Made by a program: the position numbers and the translations under genes. Positions 1 through 8,453 of a stretch of DNA of 64,000 bases are shown in pieces; within the stretch, counting starts at the first letter, position 1; each line of letters opens with the position of its first letter. Below the pieces are notes generated by a model. It was not told the DNA's origin and did no database searches. It saw nothing but the letters and a program-made list of their open reading frames with translations. The DNA is from an uncultured Coriobacteriaceae bacterium (GTDB lineage: Bacteria; Actinomycetota; Coriobacteriia; Coriobacteriales; Atopobiaceae): contig CADALE010000004.1 in NCBI GenBank assembly GCA_902788705.1, positions 58,128 through 122,127 on the forward strand. The letters are read 5' to 3'.

Positions 1-1444
1 CGGTGTGTCGGGCGTCGCCACGTCCGTCTCTCAGCTGGCGGACGGCGCGAGCGCGGTCTCCGCGGGCGTCGATCAGACGGTCGCCTCCGTCTCGGCGGGC
101 GGCCAGCTCTATGACGGCGCCGTCGCGCTCGCCCAGGGCGCCGAGCAGGTGGCCGCGGGCATCGCCTCCGCCGATGAAGGCTCCGCTGCGCTCACGCAGG
201 GCGTCGCGCAGGTCCAGGGCGGGGCAGACAGCCTCGCGGCCGGCATCTCCTCTGCCCGCTCTGGCGCGGAGCAGCTGGACGCCGGTCTCGGAACGCTGAG
301 CACCGGCGCGAGCACGCTTGACGCAGGTCTGTCGTCCGCCAAGAGCGGTGCCGGGGCGCTGGCCTCGGGCGTGGCGAGCGCCTACGACGGCTCCGCGGCC
401 CTTGGCGCGGGCATCGGCTCCGCGACCGAGGGTGCGGTCGCGCTCGATCAGGGCTTGGGCCAGCTCTCCGACGGCCTCGCCTCCGGCGTCACCGGCGCGA
501 GCGCGCTCGATGACGGCGTGGGCCAGCTCGCGGCGGGCGGAACGGCGCTGCACGACGGCCTCGACCAGCTGCTCGACGGCTCCAAGTCGCTGACCAGCGG
601 CATCGGCGCCGCACGCGAGGGCGCCGGCTCCCTTGAGGACGGCCTGACCAAGCTGCACGACGGCTCGAGCGAGCTGACCGACGGCCTCGTCACGGCGCAG
701 GACGGCTCCGCCGAGCTTGCCTCCGGCCTGAGCGACGGTGTCAAGAAGGTCGCCGACGCGACAGAGGGCTCTGACGATAAGGCCGCCATGATGGCCGAGC
801 CCGTCACGCTCGAGGAGCAGAAGTACACGACCGTTGACAACTACGGCTCCGGCTTCGCCCCGTACTTCATCGCGCTGGGCCTCTGGGTGGGTGCCCTGGT
901 CATGACGTTCATCTTCAAGCCGCTCAACGAGCGCCTGATCATGGACGGCGCCAACCCCGTGATCGCCGCGTTCTGCGGCCTCGTGCCGATGCTTCTGGTA
1001 GGCGCGATTCAGGCGGTGCTGCTGGCCTTCACCATCCAGGTGCCGTGCGGCATCGCGGTGGCGCACCCGGTGGCGTACTACCTGCTCACGATGCTCTCCA
1101 GCTTCGTGTTCTGCGCGGCCATCCAGATGGTGATTGCCCTCTTCGGCTTCCCGGGGAAGTTCGCGGCCGTAGTGTTGCTGATGCTGCAGCTCACCACCGC
1201 GGCGGGCACGTTCCCCATCGAGACCGAGTTCCCCATCTTCCAGGCGCTGAGCCCATATCTGCCCATGACGTACGTGGTGCGTGCGCTTCGCCAGGCCATG
1301 GCCGGCGCGAACCTCGCGCTGGTTGGCCCCAACGTCGCGGCGCTCTGCCTCTTCCTGGCCGGATGCTTCGCGGTGACCTGCCTCGTGGCGTATCGTCGTC
1401 GCTTGGTCACGCTCTCCGACCTGCACCCGCTGGTCGACCTCTAA
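1..1444 (+). CDS. YhgE/Pip-type membrane protein, 3' part (5' end outside window)
   Basis: The frame is already open at the left edge, so only the last 480 or so codons are visible. The first 255 residues are a low-complexity run of near-heptad repeats of the type L-x-x-G-x-x-x-L with many Gly, Ala, Ser and Asp. This pattern is typical of the extracytoplasmic part of YhgE/Pip (phage-infection-protein-like) transporters. The last 190 residues hold about five hydrophobic membrane segments, resembling an ABC-2-type permease C-terminus, and end in a basic tail. The role is poorly defined; family members are linked to phage adsorption, type VII-like export or small-molecule export. The gene ends at TAA 1442 and is followed by two hairpins. 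The family call is fairly secure; the substrate is unknown. Confidence 0.8.
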   Translation, partial: GVSGVATSVSQLADGASAVSAGVDQTVASVSAGGQLYDGAVALAQGAEQVAAGIASADEGSAALTQGVAQVQGGADSLAAGISSARSGAEQLDAGLGTLSTGASTLDAGLSSAKSGAGALASGVASAYDGSAALGAGIGSATEGAVALDQGLGQLSDGLASGVTGASALDDGVGQLAAGGTALHDGLDQLLDGSKSLTSGIGAAREGAGSLEDGLTKLHDGSSELTDGLVTAQDGSAELASGLSDGVKKVADATEGSDDKAAMMAEPVTLEEQKYTTVDNYGSGFAPYFIALGLWVGALVMTFIFKPLNERLIMDGANPVIAAFCGLVPMLLVGAIQAVLLAFTIQVPCGIAVAHPVAYYLLTMLSSFVFCAAIQMVIALFGFPGKFAAVVLLMLQLTTAAGTFPIETEFPIFQALSPYLPMTYVVRALRQAMAGANLALVGPNVAALCLFLAGCFAVTCLVAYRRRLVTLSDLHPLVDL

Positions 1445-1448
1445 GCCC

Positions 1449-1475
1449 GGACCAAAGGGTCCAACCCTCTGGTCC
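1449..1475 (+). repeat. Imperfect hairpin directly after the YhgE-like gene
   Basis: Arms 1449-1460 and 1464-1475 pair with one mismatch around a 3-nt loop. It has no T-run and stands just before a stronger hairpin, so it may be part of a tandem terminator. Confidence 0.4.
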
Positions 1476-1485
1476 CGGACCTTGT

Positions 1486-1525
1486 GGCGCGCCGCCAAGG
1501 ACTGTCCTTGGCGGCGCGCCCTTTT
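1486..1525 (+). terminator. Strong intrinsic terminator after the YhgE-like gene
   Basis: A perfect 16-bp GC-rich stem (1486-1501 with 1505-1520) closes a CTG loop and is followed by CTTTTG. It separates the upstream operon from the metK leader. Confidence 0.8.
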
Positions 1526-1571
1526 GTTCCGCTTCCCGCGTGGTTTTCTCACAGGGAAACGGATCTGTCTG

Positions 1572-1601
1572 TTTACAGGGCGATGGCGGTTGTCCTACAG
1601 T
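1572..1601 (+). promoter_or_regulatory. Candidate promoter of the SAM riboswitch-metK transcript
   Basis: TTTACA (1572-1577) and TACAGT (1596-1601) are separated by 18 bp. The predicted start near 1608 coincides with the first base of riboswitch helix P1, which supports the call. Confidence 0.5.
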
Positions 1602-1606
1602 CAAGG

Positions 1607-1741
1607 TGCTCGTCAAGAGGCGCCGCAATGGCGCATAGAGCCGAGGGACCGAGCCCGATGACGCTCCGGCAACCACCCGAGAGGGAACGGTGCCAAATCT
1701 CGGCAGGCAGCGCGTGCGCCGCCTGGAAGACGGGGAGCAGC
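1607..1741 (+). promoter_or_regulatory. SAM riboswitch (SAM-I clan) aptamer upstream of metK
   Basis: The leader carries the conserved SAM-I core in order: a CTCGTCAAGAG-like 5' segment, GAGGGA then CCCGATGA (1632-1651), the CCGGCAACC segment (about 1656-1664), and GGTGCCAAATC (about 1689-1699). A hairpin at 1704-1725 (9-bp arms, one A-C mismatch) takes the P4 position. The outer helix pairs TGCTC/GTC at 1607-1614 with GAC and GAGCA at 1729-1739, interrupted by a GGG bulge. It sits directly before metK, the gene that makes SAM, and is followed by an intrinsic terminator, so high SAM should end transcription. The exact subclass (SAM-I, SAM-IV or intermediate) cannot be settled by eye. Confidence 0.9.
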
Positions 1742-1753
1742 GTTGTCACGTAC

Positions 1754-1784
1754 GAGGCCCCCCAGTTCGCGAGGGGCCTTTTTC
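1754..1784 (+). terminator. Riboswitch-controlled intrinsic terminator
   Basis: AGGCCCC (1755-1761) pairs with GGGGCCT (1773-1779), followed by TTTTC. It lies between the aptamer and the metK ribosome site and is the expected expression platform. Confidence 0.8.
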
Positions 1785-1825
1785 ATGCCCCGCAAACCCC
1801 GTGCGCGGGAGAAGGGACGTGGCAC

Positions 1826-3076
1826 ATGAGCAGCAGGAACTACCTCTTTACCTCCGAGTCGGTCACCGAGGGGCATCCCGACAAGGTGTGCGACCAGATT
1901 AGCGACGCCATCCTGGACGCCATCCTTGCCAAGGAGGCGCGCCTTGAGTCTGAGGGCTACGTGTCGCCCACAGGCGTGCCGGCTTGCGTGGACAACGTGC
2001 GTTGCGCCTGCGAGACCTTCGTGACCACGGGCACCGTGGTGGTGGCGGGTGAGATCCGCACGCAGTCCTACGTTGACGTGCAGAAGATCGTCCGAGATAC
2101 GCTGCGCCGCATTGGCTACGACCGGGCCAAGTACGGCTTCGACTGCGAGACCTGTGGCGTCATCAACATGATTCACGACCAGAGCGAGGACATCGCCCGC
2201 GGCGTGGACCAGAGCCTAGATGCGAAGGCAGGCGCCACCGACGAGCTTGACCTCATTGGTGCGGGCGACCAGGGCATGATGTTCGGCTACGCCAGCGACG
2301 AGACCGCGGCCTTCATGCCCATGCCCATCTACCTGGCACAGCGCATGGCCGAGCGTCTGGCGCAGGTGCGCAAGTCTGGCGAGGTTGGCTACCTGCGGCC
2401 CGACGGGAAGACCCAGGTGACCGTGCGCTACGAGGACGACGAGCCCGTCGAGGTGACGGCTGTGGTGGTGTCCACCCAGCACGACCCCGCGGTGGAGGAC
2501 ATGAACGTGGTGCTGCGCGACATGGTTGACCATGTGATTGCACCGGTGCTTGACGAGGTGGGCATCGCCTGGGACAACGCCACCATCTACGTGAATCCCA
2601 CCGGCCGCTTCGTGGTGGGCGGGCCGATGGGCGACACGGGCCTTACCGGCCGCAAGATCGTGGTGGACACCTACGGCGGCATGGGACGCCACGGTGGCGG
2701 CGCGTTCAGCGGCAAGGACTGCACCAAGGTGGACCGCTCGGCCGCCTACGCGGCGCGCTGGGTGGCAAAGAACGTGGTGGCGGCGGGGCTGGCGCACCGC
2801 TGCGAGGTGCAGCTGGCCTACGCCATCGGCGTGGCGCACCCGCTCTCCATCATGGTGGACACGTTCGGGACGGCCACGGTTGACGAGGCAGCGATTACGC
2901 GCGCGGTGGAGCAGGTGTTTGACCTGCGACCCGGCGCCATCATCCGCGACCTGCGCCTGAGGCGGCCCATCTTCGAGAAGACCGCGGCCTATGGGCACTT
3001 TGGCCGCGACGACGCCGACTTCACGTGGGAGGCATGCGACCGCGTGGACGAGCTGCGCGCCGCCGTGGGGATGTAG
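1826..3076 (+). CDS. metK: S-adenosylmethionine synthetase
   Basis: Makes S-adenosylmethionine from methionine and ATP in the cytosol. The 416-residue protein has the expected signatures: an N-terminal GHPDKVCDQ nucleotide motif, [12 protein letters not shown] in the middle, and GGGAFSGKD followed by a DRSAAY segment near residue 300. The ATG at 1826 is chosen because the family N-terminus ([11 protein letters not shown]) begins just after it and a purine-rich GGAGAAGGGA lies upstream; the longer open frame back to 1484 runs through the riboswitch and is not coding. There is a modest insertion around residues 35-55 compared with the E. coli enzyme. Transcription is under the SAM riboswitch. 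thpR follows 21 bp downstream. Confidence 0.97.
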   Translation: MSSRNYLFTSESVTEGHPDKVCDQISDAILDAILAKEARLESEGYVSPTGVPACVDNVRCACETFVTTGTVVVAGEIRTQSYVDVQKIVRDTLRRIGYDRAKYGFDCETCGVINMIHDQSEDIARGVDQSLDAKAGATDELDLIGAGDQGMMFGYASDETAAFMPMPIYLAQRMAERLAQVRKSGEVGYLRPDGKTQVTVRYEDDEPVEVTAVVVSTQHDPAVEDMNVVLRDMVDHVIAPVLDEVGIAWDNATIYVNPTGRFVVGGPMGDTGLTGRKIVVDTYGGMGRHGGGAFSGKDCTKVDRSAAYAARWVAKNVVAAGLAHRCEVQLAYAIGVAHPLSIMVDTFGTATVDEAAITRAVEQVFDLRPGAIIRDLRLRRPIFEKTAAYGHFGRDDADFTWEACDRVDELRAAVGM

Positions 3077-3097
3077 GATCGCGATAGGAGGGGTGCC

Positions 3098-3619
3098 ATG
3101 AGGCTGTTCGTGGCGGCGGAGCTGCCTGGGGAGATGCTCGAGGCGCTGGCCGAGACGTCAGCGGCCCTGCGTGAAGCGGTCCGCGGGCGCTACGTGGCCC
3201 CGGACAGCTTCCACGTGACGCTTGCGTTCCTAGGCGAGGTCGAGGGTTCGCGCGTACCTGCCGCATGCGACGCCCTGCGTGAATCATGCGCAGGTTACGG
3301 ACCCATCGACGCCTCGCTTAGGGAGCTTGGCTGCTTTGGTCGCGCGCGTGCGGCAACCCTCTGGCAGGGTGTCAATGCCGCCGGCCTTTCCGCACTTGCC
3401 CAAGACGTGCGACGCTCGCTGCGTGCCGCAGGCTTCGCGCTGGACGAGAAGGCCTTCTTGGCGCACGTCACGCTCATGCGGGCGGCCCGGCTGGAGGGCC
3501 GCGAGCTGCCCATGCCGTGCCTGGCCTGCGGTACCATCGACACGGTGACGCTCTTCCGCTCGGACCTCTCGGGCGACCGACCCCGCTACGATGCGCTGGA
3601 GCGGCTGCTGCTAGGGTAG
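3098..3619 (+). CDS. thpR: RNA 2',3'-cyclic phosphodiesterase (LigT/ThpR family)
   Basis: A 173-residue 2H-phosphoesterase. It has the two family H-x-T motifs, HVTLAFLG near residue 32 and HVTLMRAAR near residue 122, which form the active site that opens 2',3'-cyclic phosphates on RNA ends. Length matches the family. The ATG is 8 nt after TAGGAGGGG, a good ribosome site, and 21 bp after metK, so co-transcription is likely. The substrate in the cell is uncertain, as for most bacterial members. Confidence 0.88.
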   Translation: MRLFVAAELPGEMLEALAETSAALREAVRGRYVAPDSFHVTLAFLGEVEGSRVPAACDALRESCAGYGPIDASLRELGCFGRARAATLWQGVNAAGLSALAQDVRRSLRAAGFALDEKAFLAHVTLMRAARLEGRELPMPCLACGTIDTVTLFRSDLSGDRPRYDALERLLLG

Positions 3620-3773
3620 CGAAGAGGCCCGGACAGCGGGGACAGTCGCAGGCGCATCCTTGATGCCCGCCGACGCGCGGGGGACAACGCCTCGCCTTGG
3701 AGGTATAAGGTTGCTGTCAGATTGGACAGGGCATCGGCAATTCGATCGCATACAGGAAATGGCAGGTGGACAG

Positions 3774-4772
3774 ATGAAGGCATCGCTGCAGGCACGCTGT
3801 GAGGCACAGGTTCGCAACGAGGCTGAGCTGCGCAAGGGGCATATGCTCGAGTACGAGGCCATCACCAAGCTTGGTGCGATGCTGTACGCCAACGCCGGGG
3901 TGGAGGTGGACCGAGATCGGCTTGCCGAGTGCAAGGCGATCCTCAAGAGCAAGGTGGGCCTGTTCTCCAACTTCCGCGGCCACATGCAGTACCTCGTGCA
4001 GATAAAGATGGCGCTCGCTGACGACCCAGAGGCCTACCTGGACGACGTGCTGGAGGTGTACGAGCTGCTGAAGCAGGACCTCATGCTGGCGGGCGAGATG
4101 GTTGCCATGACGGCCACCACCATCCGCGAGAACTGCCCGCCGGAGAGGCGCGTGGCGGTTGCCGAGACGACGCGCGAGGCGTACGCGCAGGTGAAGGCGC
4201 GCCATCGCATCCTCACGGGCGAGGACGACATGGCGCTCATCGCGCTGCTCGTCATCTCGGGCCTCGATACCGACGAGGCCGTCGAGCGGTCCGAGGAGAT
4301 CCTTGCCAGCCTGAAGGGCCACTTCCTGCCCACGTCCGACGTCCCGCAGTCGGTCGCGCTGGTGCTGGCCCTCTCTGACAAGCCCACCGAGCGGAAGATC
4401 CATGACTTCTTTGCCCTGTACGACGCCTGCAAGGCTGCAGGGCATGCCACGGGCAAGGACAAGGCGATGACCATCTACGCCACCTACGCCGACCTTGAAG
4501 CCGACCGCGCCGAGGTCGTGGCCGAGATTGGCGAGGTTGACACGTGGCTGAAGGGGCAGAAGGGCTACGGTGCGCTTGGCGTGGGCTCGAGCGTCCGTCG
4601 CCTGTTTGCGGCTACGTTCGTGCTGGAAGACCGCAAGCAGTCCAGCGCGGCTCAGCATGCCAGCGCATCGAGCGCGGTGGCGCAGGCGGTGGTGGAGGAG
4701 CTGCTGCTGGTGCTGATCAGCATCATCGTGACCACCGCCGTGATCAACGCGTCGACGAGCTCGAACCACTAG
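3774..4772 (+). CDS. DUF4003 family protein
   Basis: A 332-residue, mostly helical protein that fits my recollection of the DUF4003 pattern: an early segment with a VDxDRLxECKxILKSK-like run, FRGHMQYLVQIKMAL, an ILTGEDDM segment, and a C-terminal stretch ending WLKGQKGYGALG followed by a hydrophobic tail (LLLVLISIIVTTAVI) that may be a membrane anchor or a buried helix. Function of the family is unknown. ATGs at 3660, 3759 and 3774 are all in frame. I prefer 3774 because homology-like sequence begins there and AGGTGG lies just upstream; 3759 is possible. No operon partner is obvious; a broken tenA-like gene follows 79 bp downstream. Confidence 0.7.
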   Translation: MKASLQARCEAQVRNEAELRKGHMLEYEAITKLGAMLYANAGVEVDRDRLAECKAILKSKVGLFSNFRGHMQYLVQIKMALADDPEAYLDDVLEVYELLKQDLMLAGEMVAMTATTIRENCPPERRVAVAETTREAYAQVKARHRILTGEDDMALIALLVISGLDTDEAVERSEEILASLKGHFLPTSDVPQSVALVLALSDKPTERKIHDFFALYDACKAAGHATGKDKAMTIYATYADLEADRAEVVAEIGEVDTWLKGQKGYGALGVGSSVRRLFAATFVLEDRKQSSAAQHASASSAVAQAVVEELLLVLISIIVTTAVINASTSSNH

Positions 4773-4851
4773 CGAGGTCATGCCACCACGCGTGACGCAG
4801 GCAGGAGGGGGCAGCGCAACGCATCGAAGGCCTCTCATCGGGAGCGTGTTC

Positions 4852-5553
4852 ATGCTGGCGCTGGTTCCCGTTGCGCTTCGGCGCCACATGAGCCGACTCC
4901 GCCTTGCCAGCTTCTATCAGCGTGCCATCGAGGCAAACCGCCACACCGCACGCGCTGTTGCCACCACGCCCTACCTGCAGCGCATGCACGATGGCGCCCT
5001 GAGCCCGCTGGACTATGGCTGCCTCACGGTGCAGGACGCCTACTACTGCTACCGCGCCAAGGAGACGCTCGCGGTGCTGCTGGGACGCGTCGACGCGGCG
5101 GAACAGCCCGACCTGCATGATCTGGTAGAGGCGAGGCTGCGGAGCTATGACGACTACAACCGCACCTTCCTGGACGACTGGCACCTGCAGGACGCCACCT
5201 GCGTGCTGCCCACCGACACGATGCTGCACTATGCCGACCACGAGCGGCGGGTAGCCCAGGACGAGGACCCCATATACGCGCTCGTGGCGTATATGCCCTG
5301 CTGCTACCTGTGGCCTTGGTTCGCGCACTAGCTCATGATGAGCCCGCGGTACCAGCCCGGCGTGTACCGGAGCTGGTTTGAGGGGGTCTACCAAGGGGAG
5401 CGCGAGAGCTTTGGCGGCGCGTGGCTGCTGGGCAACTTCATCGAGGCGTGGAGGGGCGAGGGCAAGCCCTTCGACGGGGGCCTAGCCCACGACATCTACC
5501 GCACGTCCATGGACTTCGAGCTGCAGGTGTTCCGCGAGGCCTGCGACGGCTGA
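4852..5553 (+). pseudogene. tenA: TenA-like thiaminase/thiamine salvage gene interrupted by an in-frame TAG
   Basis: Codons 1-159 and 161-233 lie in the same frame and together give one TenA/THI-4-type protein of the usual length (about 230 residues), split only by TAG at 5329-5331. The first part has the helical TenA pattern with YGCLTVQDAYYCY and the central YMPCCYLWPWF segment, whose Cys matches the family catalytic region; the second part has SWFEGVYQGERESF and a C-terminal FELQVFREAC that would supply the late Glu. TenA enzymes salvage pyrimidine from degraded thiamine. One nonsense change is the simplest explanation; a sequencing error or two separately translated pieces (ATG at 5335) are alternatives. 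Start ATG 4852 follows GGGAG at good distance. Confidence 0.7.
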
Positions 5554-5596
5554 GCGTGGCGCGGCGTCGCGCCCTGGCTAAGGGTTGGCGACATAT

Positions 5597-5634
5597 ATCC
5601 CCTCTCGCAGAAATAGTGCAAGAGGGGATTTTTA
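5597..5634 (+). terminator. Intrinsic terminator before the glycan locus
   Basis: ATCCCCTCTCGC (5597-5608) pairs with GCAAGAGGGGAT (5618-5629) with one mismatch, followed by a T5 run. It closes the tenA region. Confidence 0.75.
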
Positions 5635-5660
5635 GTGCGAAATAGAATATCTATGCCAAT

Positions 5661-5688
5661 TTGCGGCTATTCTCATACGGGCTATAGG
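5661..5688 (+). promoter_or_regulatory. Candidate promoter of the surface-glycan operon
   Basis: TTGCGG (5661-5666), 16 bp, TATAGG (5683-5688), in an AT-rich stretch between the terminator and the first glycan gene. The predicted start near 5695 leaves a very short leader if GTG 5707 is used and about 33 nt if ATG 5728 is used. Confidence 0.4.
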
Positions 5689-5706
5689 GAAACGAGGGTA
5701 TTGGGC

Positions 5707-6930
5707 GTGGCTAGGCATCTTGGCAACATGGACGGCGAACTCTACCCGATACCAGAGGTGGAACCCGAGGTTGCGGGGTCAGGAGACGATTCTTGCGAAG
5801 ACCTTCCGGAGTTGCCCACACTCAAATCCATCTACAACAGCGACAGTCTCATCCGTGTGCGCAAGAAGCGCAAACGGAAGATGAGACTGTCGCTCCAAAT
5901 AGGGCTTGCAGTCGCGGGAATCACGCTGCTCCTTGTTATAGGGCTCGCCGTGTATTGGGTCTCCTCGCTCGACCGCTCGCTTGAGATGGACGACTCCGAG
6001 CGCAACGCCCTGCTCGAGGCGCTGACCGTGCACGAGGGCAACGATTCCGCTGTTGACGACTCTAACGCCTTCTACGCGCTCATCGTGGGCTCCGATGCCC
6101 GCGAAGGGGTATATGGCGCGCGCGGTGACGTCATGATGCTCTGCCGCATCGATCAGGTTGCGGGGACGGTGCACCTCATCTCCATTCCGCGCGACACCAT
6201 GATCGACACCGGTGGGGGCAACATCGAGAAGATTAACGCGACGTTCGCCATCGGCGGGGCTGCGTTTGCCGTGCGCGCGGTATCGCAGCTCGCAGGCGTG
6301 CCTATCAGCCACTACGTCGAGGTCGATTTCAACGGTCTCGTGCGTGTTGTCGATCTCGTCGGCGGCGTATGGGTCGACATCCCCGAGCCGTTCTCCGTGA
6401 GCGGCTACAGCTTCGATGCGGGCCAGCAGCTCCTCAACGGTCAAGAGGCGCTCGTCTATGCACGTCAGCGTAACTCGTTCTCGGGTGGCGATTTCACGCG
6501 TACCCAGTCGCAGCGCCAGATTGTCCAGGGCATCATCGACAAGGTGCTTTCCGCATCGCCTACGGATCTTCCTGGCGTCATCTCGGAGACCGCGCAGATG
6601 ATCTCGACGGATTATAGTGTCGCCGATTTCGTCTCGCTCGCCATGGCGTTCCGCGAGAGCGGTGTCAAGCTCTACTCGGCCATCTGCCCGAGCTATACGC
6701 TTTGGCAGGACGGGGTTAGCTATGTGGGGACTATGTACGAAGAGTGGGCCGATCTCATGAAGCGCGTCGATGCTGGACTCGATCCCAACGACACGAGCGA
6801 CCCTATCCCCGAGCCGCAGGCATCCAATGATGCACTCGGAGCCGCGACCAACGCTGCAAGCCCGCATAGCTATCAAGACCTCGTCGATGAGGCCGGCCTC
6901 ACGACCGACGACATCGACACGCCTCAGTAG
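5707..6930 (+). CDS. LytR-CpsA-Psr (LCP) family glycopolymer ligase
   Basis: LCP enzymes transfer undecaprenyl-linked glycans onto peptidoglycan outside the membrane. Visible order: an acidic cytoplasmic N-terminus, a basic stretch (VRKKRKRKMR) ending near residue 60, one membrane helix at about 62-84, then the LCP domain at about 115-275 with VGSDAREG, SIPRDTM, the INATFAIGG segment and the late VYARQRNSFSGGDFTRTQ segment that carries the conserved Arg residues. The last 80 residues are Pro/Asp/Ser-rich. It heads the glycan locus, consistent with final attachment of the polymer. GTG 5707 is taken because GAGGG lies 8 nt upstream; ATG 5728 is a real alternative. Confidence 0.9.
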   Translation: MARHLGNMDGELYPIPEVEPEVAGSGDDSCEDLPELPTLKSIYNSDSLIRVRKKRKRKMRLSLQIGLAVAGITLLLVIGLAVYWVSSLDRSLEMDDSERNALLEALTVHEGNDSAVDDSNAFYALIVGSDAREGVYGARGDVMMLCRIDQVAGTVHLISIPRDTMIDTGGGNIEKINATFAIGGAAFAVRAVSQLAGVPISHYVEVDFNGLVRVVDLVGGVWVDIPEPFSVSGYSFDAGQQLLNGQEALVYARQRNSFSGGDFTRTQSQRQIVQGIIDKVLSASPTDLPGVISETAQMISTDYSVADFVSLAMAFRESGVKLYSAICPSYTLWQDGVSYVGTMYEEWADLMKRVDAGLDPNDTSDPIPEPQASNDALGAATNAASPHSYQDLVDEAGLTTDDIDTPQ

Positions 6931-6955
6931 CCCGCTACGAGGGGGGATCGCACAG

Positions 6956-7615
6956 ATGACCTTGCTTGAACTCATAGACCTGTTGAAGAAGCGGGTTGTG
7001 CTTGTGATAGCACTTCCGCTCATCTTCGCGGCCGTGGCAGGCGCGTACTGCTATCTCGTCATGCCTAACGAGTACACCGCATCGACGAGCATGTACGTGC
7101 TCTACACGCGCTTCGACGATGCCCCGAGCGCCGACGGCTCGAGCCTCTCGACCAGCCAGATGATTGCGAACGATGTGGCGAAGCTCTTCTCCTCCGACCG
7201 CATCAGACGCGAGACTGTCGAAGCGACGGGCCTGAGCTCCCTCAGCGAGTACAGCGTCAACGTCGAGAGCTCGTCGAACACGCGCGTCATCACTCTGCGC
7301 GTGACTGGCCCCGACCCCCAGAGTGCCGCTGCAGTAGCGAATGCCATGGCCGAGAAGGTCTCGGATATCGCGCAGGAGGTCATGAGGGTCGACGCCGTGA
7401 ACGTGCTCGATTCCGCGCAGGTGCCGCAGCGCCCGAGCGGACCGCGTCGCGGCATGCGGGTTGTGGTCTCTGCGCTCGCTGGCCTGTTCGTGGCAATCGC
7501 GATCGCGGTCATCATCGATGCCCTCGATACACGCGTGCGCAATGCGGACGAGATTCCCGGGCTGTTGGGCGCTCCCGTTATCGGCAGATTCCCCGAGGTC
7601 AAGAAAGGGAGGTAG
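6956..7615 (+). CDS. Wzz/CpsC-like chain-length and BY-kinase adaptor protein
   Basis: A 219-residue protein with two membrane helices (about residues 15-36 and 173-195) flanking an extracytoplasmic domain, and a short cytoplasmic tail ending GLLGAPVIGRFPEVKKGR. This is the Wzz/YveK/CpsC topology of the polysaccharide co-polymerase that activates the separate tyrosine kinase encoded next. A PSGPRRGM motif immediately before the second helix is the usual Pro-rich element. Start ATG 6956 follows a strong AGGGGGGAT site; the longer open frame overlaps the LCP gene and is rejected. It would control polymer length together with the kinase. Confidence 0.9.
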   Translation: MTLLELIDLLKKRVVLVIALPLIFAAVAGAYCYLVMPNEYTASTSMYVLYTRFDDAPSADGSSLSTSQMIANDVAKLFSSDRIRRETVEATGLSSLSEYSVNVESSSNTRVITLRVTGPDPQSAAAVANAMAEKVSDIAQEVMRVDAVNVLDSAQVPQRPSGPRRGMRVVVSALAGLFVAIAIAVIIDALDTRVRNADEIPGLLGAPVIGRFPEVKKGR

Positions 7616-7619
7616 GACG

Positions 7620-8453
7620 ATGGCTCATAAGAAGTCGTATGCAGGCGAGGATCGCACCATGCGCAACGCCGCGCAGACCCTGCTCGCCAACATTCGTTTC
7701 GCCAGCGTCGACGATCCCATCAAGACCGTCGTGATCACCTCGTCGGTGCCCAACGAGGGGAAGACCACCGTCTCGGTGGAGCTAGCGCGTGCCATGGCTC
7801 GCGGAGGTAGGACGGTCCTGCTGGTGGAGTGCGACATGCGCCGCCGATCGCTTGCGGCAACCCTTGGGCGGCATCCCGAGACGGGTCTCTACAGCGTGCT
7901 CTCTGGGGCGACCGACTACGGCCAGAGCTCCGTCGCCGTGGAGGAGAACCTCTGGTTCCTCGATGTCGAGCCGCATATCCCCAATCCGCCCGAAATCATC
8001 GCTTCCAAGCGCTTCAGACGCTTCGTGGCCGAGGTCAGGCAGCGCTTCGATTTCGTGGTCTTCGACACGCCGCCTCTCGCCGCCTTCGTTGATGCGGCCG
8101 TGCTCTCGTCCATCGTCGATGGCACAGTGATGGTGGTGCGTGAGAGCTTCGTCAAGCGTACCGAGCTTGTGGATGCATACGCCCAGCTCCAGAACGCCGG
8201 CGCGAACGTGGTGGGCGTCTGCATGAACTACTGCCATGAGGAGCGAAGCGAATACTACTACGCCTACTACGACAGGCAGGGCAGGCGCGTGCGCACCTCG
8301 GATGCCGATCTCGACGATGACGAGACGCAGCTCCCGCCGCTAGCACCCAGCGGCTCGTCGCATCTCCTCGCTTCCACGGACGCATCCATGCCCGTAAACA
8401 GGACCCGTCCCTCTGCGCGTCGGGTCGTTGAGAGCGATTCGGATGCCTTCTGA
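7620..8453 (+). CDS. CpsD/YwqD-like bacterial tyrosine kinase
   Basis: A 277-residue cytoplasmic BY-kinase. The P-loop reads SSVPNEGKTTV (about residues 42-52), Walker A' is LLVECDMRRR, and Walker B is FVVFDTPPLAAF. A tyrosine cluster, EYYYAYYD (around residue 208), is the expected autophosphorylation site, although here it is followed by about 65 further residues rather than forming the extreme C-terminus. ATG 7620 overlaps nothing and sits 4 nt after the Wzz-like stop, with GGGAGG upstream. In this class the kinase works with the membrane adaptor encoded just before it and is reset by the PHP phosphatase encoded just after it. Confidence 0.92.
   Translation: MAHKKSYAGEDRTMRNAAQTLLANIRFASVDDPIKTVVITSSVPNEGKTTVSVELARAMARGGRTVLLVECDMRRRSLAATLGRHPETGLYSVLSGATDYGQSSVAVEENLWFLDVEPHIPNPPEIIASKRFRRFVAEVRQRFDFVVFDTPPLAAFVDAAVLSSIVDGTVMVVRESFVKRTELVDAYAQLQNAGANVVGVCMNYCHEERSEYYYAYYDRQGRRVRTSDADLDDDETQLPPLAPSGSSHLLASTDASMPVNRTRPSARRVVESDSDAF

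Noticed and set aside
5..760. Tandem DNA repeat array in the YhgE-like gene
   Set aside because: The protein heptads repeat but the DNA units vary in sequence and length, so this is protein-level periodicity, not a tandem DNA repeat or CRISPR.
5329..5331. TAG in tenA as a pyrrolysine or readthrough codon
   Set aside because: No pyrrolysine genes or readthrough context are visible; TenA has no conserved residue needing special coding there. A nonsense mutation is simpler.
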